Both the position numbers and the translations under genes were made by a program. The notes beneath the pieces were generated by a model that worked only from the letters and a program-made list of their open reading frames with translations, did not search any database and had not been told where the DNA came from. From Elusimicrobiota bacterium (GTDB taxonomy: Bacteria > Elusimicrobiota > Elusimicrobia > UBA1565 > UBA9628), in the NCBI GenBank assembly GCA_016207605.1, contig JACQPJ010000028.1, forward strand, positions 1 through 48,328: a DNA stretch of 48,328 nucleotides. The letters are read 5' to 3'. This document shows positions 18,080 through 26,380 of the stretch, piece after piece (position 1 is the first letter of the stretch; each line of letters begins with the position of its first letter).

Positions 18080-19083
18080 GGATTCTCGCCGTCGAGACCT
18101 CCTGCGACGACACCGCGGCGGCCGTCCTGGAGGACGGGCGCCTGCGCGCGAGCGTGGTCCTCTCGCAGGCCGCGCGCCATCGTCCCTTCCGGGGGGTCGT
18201 GCCCGAGCTGGCCTCCCGCGCCCACCTGGAGTTGCTCCTGCCCGCGGTCGCGCGCGCCTTGAGGCGGGCGGGCCCGGGCCGCCTCGACGCGGTCGCCTAC
18301 ACCCGCGGTCCCGGGCTGATGGGGCCGCTGCTGGTCGGCAAGGTGACGGCGCAGACCCTGGCGCGCCTGCTGGGCGTGCCGGCCGTCGGCGTCAACCACC
18401 TCGAGGGCCACGTGCTGGCCGTCGAGCTGGAGTATCGCCCGCGCTGGCCGCTGGTCTGCCTGGTGGCCTCGGGGGGGCATACGGACTTGGTGCTGGCCCG
18501 CGCTCCCGGGCGCTACCAGGTCCTCGGGCGCACGCGCGACGACGCGGCGGGAGAGGCCTACGACAAGGTCGCCCGCCTCCTGGGCCTGGGCTATCCCGGC
18601 GGTCCCGAGATCGACCGCCTGGCCGCCCGCGGCAACCCGCGCGCCGTCGCCTTTCCCCGCCCCTCGGCCCCCGGCTGGGACTTCTCATTCTCCGGACTCA
18701 AGACCGCCGTGCTCTATCACGTGCGCGCGCTCCCACGGCGCCCGCGGGGCCGCCTCCTGGCCGACTTGTGCGCGTCCTTCCAGGAGGCCGCGGCCGAGAC
18801 GCTCGCGGACAAGACCCTGGCCGCCGCGCGGCGCTTCGGCGCCCGCGACGTCGCCGTCGGCGGAGGCGTCGCCGCCAACTCGCGCCTGCGCGCGCTCCTG
18901 GCCGAGCGGGGTGCCGCCGCGGGCCTGCGCGTGCTCCTGCCCTCCCGCGCCCTATGCACGGACAATGCGGCCATGATCGGGCGGGCCGCCTGGCGCCGCC
19001 TGCGCGCGGGCCCGCCGCCCCGAGCCGGCCGCGCCGATCCGGCGCTCCCGCTGCGCTCCTGGGCGCCCCTTTCCTCTATATAA
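18076..19083 (+). CDS. tsaD: tRNA N6-adenosine threonylcarbamoyltransferase
   Basis: ILAVETSCDDTAAAVLEDG...VVPELASRAHLELLLP...YTRGPGLMGPLLVGK...GVNHLEGH...GGGVAANSRLR. Confidence 0.96.
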   Translation: MRILAVETSCDDTAAAVLEDGRLRASVVLSQAARHRPFRGVVPELASRAHLELLLPAVARALRRAGPGRLDAVAYTRGPGLMGPLLVGKVTAQTLARLLGVPAVGVNHLEGHVLAVELEYRPRWPLVCLVASGGHTDLVLARAPGRYQVLGRTRDDAAGEAYDKVARLLGLGYPGGPEIDRLAARGNPRAVAFPRPSAPGWDFSFSGLKTAVLYHVRALPRRPRGRLLADLCASFQEAAAETLADKTLAAARRFGARDVAVGGGVAANSRLRALLAERGAAAGLRVLLPSRALCTDNAAMIGRAAWRRLRAGPPPRAGRADPALPLRSWAPLSSI

Positions 19084-19106
19084 CGCTGTCGAGCGCTTCG
19101 CTCGCC

Positions 19107-19353
19107 GCCGAAAGGCTCCGTCTCCCCGTCCGTTTCCGATTGCGGCGGCGGAGGGCGGGTCCGAAGGGCCTGCCGAGCGCCGCGCCGGCCCCCGGCGGCG
19201 CTAGATGCTATCACCCTTCCTCGACGCATCTGTGCCGAGCCCGCAGGGTCGAGGCCGAGGCCGTTCGGAGCGCGCCCTTCTGGGGCGCGCGTCCCGTAGG
19301 ACCCGCCCTCCGCCGCCGCGGCCCGCGCGGACGCAAGGACGGAGCCTTTCGGC
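19107..19353. repeat. long imperfect inverted repeat (fold-back structure) enclosing one CTAG element
   Basis: GCCGAAAGGCTCCGTC 19107-19122 pairs perfectly with 19338-19353; GCGGCGGCGGAGGGCGGGTCC 19142-19162 pairs perfectly with 19299-19319. Confidence 0.85.
19201..19259 (+). repeat. CTAG two-hairpin element, copy 1 (diverged 3' end)
   Basis: CTAGATGC TATCACCCTTCCTCGAC GCATCT GT GCCGAGCCCGCAGGGTCGAGGC CGAG. Confidence 0.8.
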
Positions 19354-19522
19354 GTCGGGCGAGGTCCCAGATTATCTAGGTCCTTTGGCCCCCCAGGATA
19401 TAGGACTAAGGACCCTGTTCCAGGCGCTGGAATCGTTATATGCTGGCCGTAATATTCTGGAAATCCGAATGGCGAGCCGCGCGGTGTACACTGTCGTCCG
19501 CAGCGCCAGCGGCTCAGAACAC

Positions 19523-22500
19523 ATGATCCCAGACCGGCGTTCGACTCGCGCCCCCGGCGCGGCCGCCCTCGCGGCCGCTCTCCTCGCGCTTCCCATCCTG
19601 GCCGCCGCGCAGTCCGTTCAGATCTCCGTCAACACGGCCTTCGTGGCTTTTGCTCGGGGCGGCACCCCGCCCAACTGCCGCTCCGTCACCTCCGGGGGCG
19701 CCCTGCAGTTCGTCTGCGACATCCCCACGAGCGTGCCCACGCCGCAGAACGGCTACATCTCCAACGACCCGCAGATCAACTTCTCCAACGCGGCCGAGGC
19801 GGCGGTCTGCGACGGGGCGGCGCTCACGCTCAACGCCGGCGACCACCGCAGGAACGTCTGCAACAACCAGGTCTTCTTCTGCGCCCAGGTCGTGGGCACG
19901 GCGCCCAGCGGCACCGCGGTGGGCATCGACCAGATCGAGTTCGAGCTGTTCAAGTTCCAGAACGGCTCCAATCCCCTCGACCCGGCCTCCACGCCGCCCC
20001 TGCGCACCTACTTCGTGGACGGACCGGGCGTCATCGCGGGGGCGGGCTCGACGCCGCAGTACGTCCCCAGCGACACGACGGCGTCCTGCGTGCTCTGGGA
20101 CGGCTCCTACAACATCCAGGGCCTCTTCGGCCGGACCAACGGCGAGTTCGGCTTCCGGGTCACCGTCCAGACCAACCAGAGCGGGACCTCGGCCGGCAAC
20201 GTCACCATCACCCAGACGCGGGCCTACCCCACCGGGACCACGGGCGACGTCAACGGCGTGAGCGTGGTCCAGAAGCCGGTCACCGTGGACGTCAGCGACG
20301 TGCACGCCGTCGTCTCCTCGCCCACCGTGGTCGGCCAGATCACGGGGGTCGCGGCGGAGCCCTACAACCTGGCCTACCGGCTCTCCCGGGACGCGACGAC
20401 TTACATCACGATCAACCAGTCGGCCTCCCCGTTCGGGACCCTGCGCAGCGTGGTCCCCGGCCTGCCGCGCGTGGGGGAGGGCGTGCCCGCCGGCACGCTG
20501 ACGAACGGAGACTCCTGGGACGGGCGCGACAACAACGGCAACATGCTCCCGCCGGGCAACTACCTGGCGGTGTTCCAGGCCCTCTCCTCCAACGAGTACG
20601 GCGCCGACCTCTCCCAGTCCACGACCTACCAGATAGCCCTCGACCCCCTGCAGATCACCGACCTGCGCGTTTCGCCGCTCTCCGGAGGCTCGACCTCCCT
20701 GGCCGTCCTCTCCTACCAGCTGACCGAGCCGGCCACGGTGTACCTGGACATCTACCCCCCAGGCACCCAGTTCTGCCCGGGCGCCGGCGACCAGGGCCTC
20801 AACGACGTCAACAACGCCGCCCACGACCCGGCTTTCGCCGGCGCGATCCCGGGCAAGAGCTTCGGCGCCCGCCAGGGCAGCTGCGCGACCGGCGCGGTCG
20901 TGCAGCCCCTGCGCGAGGTCGTCCAGCAGCAGGCCGCGCGCCAGTCCGTGCTCTCCTTCTGGGACGGACGCGACGCCTCCGGCATCTTGGTCGGCGACGG
21001 CGACTATGTGTTCGTCATCTATGCCTCCCTGCCGTCCCAGGCGGGGACCGCCTACGTCGCCAGCGCGCTGGACCGCAGGGTCTGGACCTCGACGGCCAAG
21101 ACCGGCTTCCTGTCCGTGCTGAGGGGCTTGGTCGGCATCACCCAGGTCACGCCGACGTCGATCGTCGTCGGCTCCAGCCCGGCCGTCGCGGGCCTCAACC
21201 CCTTCACTTTCCGCTACCAGCTCTCCCGCGAGGCGGTCGTGTCGATGAAGATATTCGACGCCACGGGCGGCACCGTGGTCAAGACGCTGATCAACCAGGA
21301 GACGCGGCCCGGCTCGCTGGGCCTCTCGGAGACCTGGTCGGACGCCACCGACGACAACGGCCGCACGGTGTCATCGGGCACCTACCTCGTCCAGCTGACC
21401 GCGACCGACCCCGCCTTTCCGGCCAAGGTCTCGACGACCACGGCCCTGTTCCCGGTGCACTTGTTCCGCATCACCGACGTGGCGGTCTCGCCGCTGCTCT
21501 CCGGCGCCTCCGAGCAGGTCACGCTGAACTACCAGCTCTCCCAAACCATGTTCACGGCCTGGAACGTCTATCCCCCGGGCTCCGTGGTCGTGGCGAGCAG
21601 CGCGACGTGGCCGCCCTGTCCCGCGCAGAGCCCGCCCAACGCCTGCACGAGCGCCTCGGTCCTCACGCCGGCCGGCGCGCCCGCCTCGCCCGTCATCACC
21701 TTCCGCGGCCTGCGCCCCGGCCGCTTGAGGATCTCCGAGTTCTGGGACGGCCGCGATCCCAACGGCATCTTCGTCCCCGACGGCAACTACGTCTTCACCC
21801 TCACGGCCCAGTCCACGACCACGCCCCAGCAGTTCGCCTCCGACCGGGTCTACGGCACGCTGACCATCGCGCGAGGCGCGATCGTCTTCACCAGCTTCAG
21901 CGTGGCCCCGACGGTGCCCACGCTCTTCAACTCCAGCAACACCATCACGCTGGACCCCTTCACCATCGCCTACACGGTCACGCGGCAGTCGTCGGTGACG
22001 GTCCAAATCCTGAGCACATCCCTGCCCCCGCAGGTCGTGCGCACGCTGGTCGCCGGAGCGGTGCGCGACGCCAGCGTCCTCCAGAACGAGGTCTGGGACG
22101 GCAAGGACGACCGGGGCAACTTCCCGCCGGCCGGCTTCTACACCGTGCGCACGGTGGCCCAGGACGTGGCCTCGGCGCTGTCCTCGGGCTCGACGGCCCA
22201 GACCACCGTCTCCTACGACCCCCTGCGCATCTACGACCTGGCGGTCACCCCTCTGCGCTCCGACAACCCCTCGGCGATCATCTCCTACCAAGTCTCGGAG
22301 CCGATGCGGGTCGCCATCAAGATCTACCGGCCGGGCACGACGTTCGACGCCGCCGGCAATCCCTCGACGCCCGACGCGCAGTCGCTGGTCCAGCGCATCG
22401 TGGGGCTGCGGCCGGGCCGCACGCAGATCCAGGACTTTTGGGACGGCCGCGACCTCAAGCGGGCCCTCCAGCCCGACGGCAACTACAAGTTCAAGATCGT

Positions 22501-22939
22501 GGCCTCCACCGATCCCGCCGCCCTGGACAGCATCACGGGCGACATCCTGATCCCGGGAGAGCTGGCCGCCGACCGCCTCATTGACGACTTGCCCGTCGCC
22601 GTCAACGGCTCGGTCGACCCCGGCGCCGACTTCGAGACCAACACCTTCGTCTACCCCAACCCGGTGAGCGGACCCTCCGGCACGTTCCAAATCTACGCGC
22701 CGTTCCAGGCGAACGTGACGCTGCGGCTCTACACCCTGTCGGGGACGCTGGTGTTCACCCGGGACTTCGGCTCGGTCCCGCCCGCCTTCCAGTCCGGCCC
22801 GGTCTCCTTCGTCTGGAGCAAGGTCAACCAGAGCGGCCGCCGCGTCGGGCGCGGCCTCTATTACGCCCTGATCCGGGCGGACGCGACGGACGGCAGCGGC
22901 AACATCCTGCAGACCGTCAAGAAGGTCCTGGTCCCGTGA
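19523..22939 (+). CDS. large secreted protein with tandem FlgD-Ig-like repeats and a C-terminal sorting-like domain
   Basis: Signal peptide from ATG 19523; repeated SWDGRDNNGNMLPPGNY / SFWDGRDASGILVGDGDY / EFWDGRDPNGIFVPDGNY / VWDGKDDRGNFPPAGFY / DFWDGRDLKRALQPDGNY; C-terminal YPNPVSGPSG...RRVGRGLYYALIRA. Confidence 0.85.
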   Translation: MIPDRRSTRAPGAAALAAALLALPILAAAQSVQISVNTAFVAFARGGTPPNCRSVTSGGALQFVCDIPTSVPTPQNGYISNDPQINFSNAAEAAVCDGAALTLNAGDHRRNVCNNQVFFCAQVVGTAPSGTAVGIDQIEFELFKFQNGSNPLDPASTPPLRTYFVDGPGVIAGAGSTPQYVPSDTTASCVLWDGSYNIQGLFGRTNGEFGFRVTVQTNQSGTSAGNVTITQTRAYPTGTTGDVNGVSVVQKPVTVDVSDVHAVVSSPTVVGQITGVAAEPYNLAYRLSRDATTYITINQSASPFGTLRSVVPGLPRVGEGVPAGTLTNGDSWDGRDNNGNMLPPGNYLAVFQALSSNEYGADLSQSTTYQIALDPLQITDLRVSPLSGGSTSLAVLSYQLTEPATVYLDIYPPGTQFCPGAGDQGLNDVNNAAHDPAFAGAIPGKSFGARQGSCATGAVVQPLREVVQQQAARQSVLSFWDGRDASGILVGDGDYVFVIYASLPSQAGTAYVASALDRRVWTSTAKTGFLSVLRGLVGITQVTPTSIVVGSSPAVAGLNPFTFRYQLSREAVVSMKIFDATGGTVVKTLINQETRPGSLGLSETWSDATDDNGRTVSSGTYLVQLTATDPAFPAKVSTTTALFPVHLFRITDVAVSPLLSGASEQVTLNYQLSQTMFTAWNVYPPGSVVVASSATWPPCPAQSPPNACTSASVLTPAGAPASPVITFRGLRPGRLRISEFWDGRDPNGIFVPDGNYVFTLTAQSTTTPQQFASDRVYGTLTIARGAIVFTSFSVAPTVPTLFNSSNTITLDPFTIAYTVTRQSSVTVQILSTSLPPQVVRTLVAGAVRDASVLQNEVWDGKDDRGNFPPAGFYTVRTVAQDVASALSSGSTAQTTVSYDPLRIYDLAVTPLRSDNPSAIISYQVSEPMRVAIKIYRPGTTFDAAGNPSTPDAQSLVQRIVGLRPGRTQIQDFWDGRDLKRALQPDGNYKFKIVASTDPAALDSITGDILIPGELAADRLIDDLPVAVNGSVDPGADFETNTFVYPNPVSGPSGTFQIYAPFQANVTLRLYTLSGTLVFTRDFGSVPPAFQSGPVSFVWSKVNQSGRRVGRGLYYALIRADATDGSGNILQTVKKVLVP

Positions 22940-23907
22940 GCTCCCGGCGCCTGGCCGTCGCGCTTCTTCTCGCGCTGGGCGCCGCGCGCCCGGCGGCGGC
23001 CATCGACGCCGAGGCCGGCACCAGCGGCGGCAACTTCCTCGAGGCGGGGCAGGGCTCGGCGCGCGCGATGGCGCTGGGTCGGGCGTACGTGGCCCTCGCC
23101 GAGGGCTCGGACGCCCTGACTTGGAACCCCGCGGGCCTAGCCCAGACCCAGCAGAGGGAGCTGGCTTTCTCCTACCTGCGCTATGTCCAGGGCCTCGACG
23201 CCCCGGTGTATCTGGGCTACGCCCATCCTCTCGGCCGCACGACCTGGGGGGCCAACGTCGGCTACCTGAGCGACAGCGGCTTCGACGTGCGCGACGCCAA
23301 CGGCATCCCCCAGCAGAACGCCAACGTCAATCTGCGCGACGCCTTCGGGACCATCGGCCTGGCGCGCTCGTTCTGGTACGAGAGGATCTTCGTCGGCGGC
23401 GGCCTGCGCCTGATCCAGGAAAACGTCGCGGGGTCCCGGCACGACTCGCTGGCCGGCGACGTCGGCGTCCTGCTCAAGCCCAGCGGCGTCCTCTCGCTGG
23501 GCGCGGCCCTGCAGAACCTCGGCGCGGGCGAGTCCAACGCCCCGCGCATCGCCCGCGGCGGCGCGGCCCTGCGCGCGGGCGACTTCCTCACGCTGTCGCT
23601 GGAGGTCAGCGACGCGACCGACGCCGGCACCCGCGTCGGGTTGGGCGGGGAGTTCCAGCTTCCGGAGGACTACCTGGACGTCGGCCAGCTCTCGCTGCGC
23701 GTGGGCTACCAGAACGTGGAGGGCTACGGCCAGAGCTTCAGCAGCCAGCTCAAGACGCTGCGCCTGGACCAGGCCAGCGGCCTGTCCTTCGGCATCGGCG
23801 TCTACACCTCCCAGGCCTTCGGTTATGGCCTGGCCCTGGACTACGCCTTCGTGCCCTACGGGGCGCTGGGAAGCGTGGACCAAATCTCGGTGAAGCTGAA
23901 ATTTTAA
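22936..23907 (+). CDS. PorV/UPF0164-like outer-membrane beta-barrel protein
   Basis: Signal peptide; NFLEAGQGSARAMALGRAYVALAEGSDALTWNPAGLAQ; alternating strands; terminal aromatic (KLKF). Confidence 0.75.
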   Translation: MSSRRLAVALLLALGAARPAAAIDAEAGTSGGNFLEAGQGSARAMALGRAYVALAEGSDALTWNPAGLAQTQQRELAFSYLRYVQGLDAPVYLGYAHPLGRTTWGANVGYLSDSGFDVRDANGIPQQNANVNLRDAFGTIGLARSFWYERIFVGGGLRLIQENVAGSRHDSLAGDVGVLLKPSGVLSLGAALQNLGAGESNAPRIARGGAALRAGDFLTLSLEVSDATDAGTRVGLGGEFQLPEDYLDVGQLSLRVGYQNVEGYGQSFSSQLKTLRLDQASGLSFGIGVYTSQAFGYGLALDYAFVPYGALGSVDQISVKLKF

Positions 23908-23928
23908 TGGTTTTTTAATGGAGATGTA

Positions 23929-23957
23929 TTGACACCCCATCGGGCGGCTGTTACACT
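23929..23957 (+). promoter_or_regulatory. sigma70-like promoter TTGACA-N17-TACACT before the Tad operon
   Basis: TTGACA 23929-23934 and TACACT 23952-23957, immediately upstream of the first pilin-like gene. Confidence 0.7.
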
Positions 23958-23965
23958 GAAAACCT

Positions 23966-24145
23966 ATGAGAACGCGCGTTTTTCGACGGATCGTCTTAAA
24001 CCGGCGGGGGCAGACCGTCGTGGAGTACCTGCTGACCACGCTGACCTTGGTCACCGTGTTCGCGGGGCTCTACGGGTTCCTGCAGGGCCAGCTCCGGGGC
24101 CTGTTCCGGGCCGCGGGCATCAAGATCTTGACGGCGTACTACTGA
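23966..24145 (+). CDS. short Flp/Tad pilin-like protein (59 aa, missed by the ORF track)
   Basis: MRTRVFRRIVLNRRGQTVVEYLLTTLTLVTVFAGLYGFLQGQLRGLFRAAGIKILTAYY; class-III prepilin-like GQTVVEYLL. Confidence 0.75.
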   Translation: MRTRVFRRIVLNRRGQTVVEYLLTTLTLVTVFAGLYGFLQGQLRGLFRAAGIKILTAYY

Positions 24146-24173
24146 CGTGATCGAGACGCAAGGAGAGACAATC

Positions 24174-24389
24174 ATGGGACTGCTTCAAGCCGTCGCGCAA
24201 AAGATGCGGGCGCGCTGCTCCAGCCGGCGCGGCCAGAACACGGTGGAGTATCTGCTGATGCTGACCGTGGTGGTCGGCGTGGTCCTGGTGGCGGGCGTGG
24301 CGCTCAAGAAGTTCATGCCCGGCTTCTTCAACAGCATCGCGCAGAAAATCTCTGGCGCCGGCGACCAGCTCGGCAACAGCAGCAACTAG
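24174..24389 (+). CDS. Flp-family pilin
   Basis: SRRGQNTVEYLLMLTVVVGVVLVAGVALKKFMPGFFNSIAQKISG; GGAGA upstream. Confidence 0.8.
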   Translation: MGLLQAVAQKMRARCSSRRGQNTVEYLLMLTVVVGVVLVAGVALKKFMPGFFNSIAQKISGAGDQLGNSSN

Positions 24390-24413
24390 GGACGGCGGGG
24401 ACAAGGAGGATGC

Positions 24414-24857
24414 GTGAGGGCGCGGAGCCGATCGGGCCAGGTGGTGGTGGAGATGCTGCTCATCCTGCCCGTGTTCCTGGCCATGGTCTTCCTGATCATG
24501 GAGATCGGCTATCTCGCCTTCCGGGTCATCATGCTCAACCACGCGACCTACGAGACGGCGCGCGTCGGCAGCATGACCTGGGCCTTTCCCAGCCTGGGCT
24601 CGGGACTGGGGCCGTCCAAGACCGTCGAGGTCATGAAGCGCCTCCTGCCCGCCGCGCGGGTGGACTGCGCGCCGGAGGCGACTTTGGTGGATCCGCAGGC
24701 GCTCCAGCAGAACTACGACCTCGTCTGCCGCGGCGAGGAGCGGGTGCGGCTGATCTTCCCGCTGAGCAGCTTCCTGCTCGCCAATCCGCGCGGCAGCGGC
24801 CGGCGCCTGCTCGCCGCGACGGTGCGCATGCCCATCGAGCAGCCGCTAAGGAAATGA
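24414..24857 (+). CDS. TadE-like pseudopilin
   Basis: SRSGQVVVEMLLILPVFLAMVFLIMEIGYLAFRVIMLNHATYETARVGSM. Confidence 0.8.
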   Translation: MRARSRSGQVVVEMLLILPVFLAMVFLIMEIGYLAFRVIMLNHATYETARVGSMTWAFPSLGSGLGPSKTVEVMKRLLPAARVDCAPEATLVDPQALQQNYDLVCRGEERVRLIFPLSSFLLANPRGSGRRLLAATVRMPIEQPLRK

Positions 24858-24861
24858 GACA

Positions 24862-25620
24862 ATGGAAAAGAAAAGCGTCCTGATCCCGATGGCGCTGGCC
24901 CTTCTGGCGGCCGTTCTCTTCTTCGCCATCTTGACCAGCAAGGAGCGCCAGCTCACCCGGGAGTTCCAGATGGCCAAGGTGCTGGCCGCCGCCGCGGATC
25001 TCCCCGAGCGCACGGTCCTCAACGACGCGATGGTCGAGGAGATCGAGGTCCCGCGCAAGTTCATGCAGCAGGACGCCTTCGAGGTCCGCACCCCCGGCGA
25101 CCGCAAGGCCATCCTCAACCTGGTCACCCGCACGCGCGTGCCCAAGGGCAACCAGCTCACCCAGTCCGCCCTGGTCCCGCAGTCGCCCGAGTCGGGCCTG
25201 AGCGTCAAGGTTCCGCCCGGCTACCGCGGCGCCATCCTGGAGATCCCCCCGGAGCTCAAGGCCTTGATCAAGCCCGGCGACCACGTGGACGTGCTGGTGA
25301 GCTTCGAGGCCCTGATGAACGACGGCCGCAAGGAGCGGGTCACGGCGACCATCCTGCAGAACATCCCGGTCATCGCCGTGGGCACCAACCTCGGCCAGGG
25401 CCTGAGCGCCAAGCAGTTCAAGCAGTTCACCGAGCGCGAGGACCGCACCGCCGCGTTCTCCGAGAAGGCGACGGTCAGCCTGGCGCTCAACCCCACGGAG
25501 GCCCAGTACCTGGCCCTGGCGGTCCGGCAGGGCGAGACCGCCGTGGTCCTGCGCGGGCTGGGCGACGTGGAAATGCACCCCATGGAGATGGCCAGCTTCC
25601 GCAAGCTGTTCCGAAACTAA
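24862..25620 (+). CDS. cpaB: Flp pilus assembly protein CpaB/RcpC
   Basis: N-terminal TM, SAF-like domain (VLAAAADLPERTVLNDAMVEEIEVP), GYRGAILEIPPELKALIKPGDHVDVLVSFE. Confidence 0.85.
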   Translation: MEKKSVLIPMALALLAAVLFFAILTSKERQLTREFQMAKVLAAAADLPERTVLNDAMVEEIEVPRKFMQQDAFEVRTPGDRKAILNLVTRTRVPKGNQLTQSALVPQSPESGLSVKVPPGYRGAILEIPPELKALIKPGDHVDVLVSFEALMNDGRKERVTATILQNIPVIAVGTNLGQGLSAKQFKQFTEREDRTAAFSEKATVSLALNPTEAQYLALAVRQGETAVVLRGLGDVEMHPMEMASFRKLFRN

Positions 25621-25632
25621 GGACCTAAGGCT

Positions 25633-26373
25633 ATGAAACGACTCTGGACGGCGGCGGCGTTGGCGCTGGGCCTGGCGGCCCCGGCCGCGGCCCAGCCGGA
25701 GGACTCCCTGATCGCGGTCTCCGCCGACATCGTGGAGATCACGGGCTCCTACGAGCGCGACCTGGGGTTCTCCTGGACGCCGCTGCAGGCGGGCGTGAAC
25801 TTCGGGGAGAAGACCATTCCCGGCATCATCAAGCTCGGCGACTTCGCTCGCCAGACCCAGCTGCAGACCTCGCTCAAGATGCTGGAGACGCAGGGCAAGG
25901 CCCAGCTCCTCTCCAACCCCAAGGTCATCGTGCAGGCCAACTCCCAGGCCAACTTCGTCGTCGGCGGCGAGCAGCCCTATCCCGCGGCCAACGGCAGCGG
26001 CACGGTCACCACCGACTTCAAGAAGTTCGGCGTCATCCTCAACGTCGTGCCCGTCATCAACCCCAACAAGAAGGACGTCATCCGCGCGGAGATGCAGCTG
26101 GAGGTCTCCAACGTGGACTTCTCCAAGACGGTCCAGGTCGGCAACACCACGGTTCCCTCGGTCGTGACGCGCCAGATCCAGACCGCCGTGGAGGTCAAGA
26201 GCGGCGAGACGCTGGTCATCGGCGGCCTCAAGTCCAGCACCAAGAACGTCTCGACCACCAAGGTGCCCTTCCTGGGCAGCATCCCCGTCCTCGGCTGGCT
26301 CTTCACGACCAAATCGGTGACCCAGCAGGACGAGTCGCTGTTCCTGTTCATCACCATGGAGATCGTCAGGTGA
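25633..26373 (+). CDS. short secretin-family protein (CpaC/RcpA-like)
   Basis: Signal peptide; QTSLKMLETQGKAQLLSNPKVIVQANSQANFVVGGEQPYP...FGVILNVVPVI...VKSGETLVIGGLKSSTKNVSTTKVPFLGSIPVLGWLFTTKS. Confidence 0.88.
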   Translation: MKRLWTAAALALGLAAPAAAQPEDSLIAVSADIVEITGSYERDLGFSWTPLQAGVNFGEKTIPGIIKLGDFARQTQLQTSLKMLETQGKAQLLSNPKVIVQANSQANFVVGGEQPYPAANGSGTVTTDFKKFGVILNVVPVINPNKKDVIRAEMQLEVSNVDFSKTVQVGNTTVPSVVTRQIQTAVEVKSGETLVIGGLKSSTKNVSTTKVPFLGSIPVLGWLFTTKSVTQQDESLFLFITMEIVR

Positions 26374-26380
26374 GCCGGCC

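Noticed and set aside
19205-19522. N-terminal extension of the FlgD-Ig protein ORF up to 19205
   Set aside because: Extension runs through the CTAG element and foldback and reads as low-complexity Arg/Pro; the signal peptide starts at 19523.
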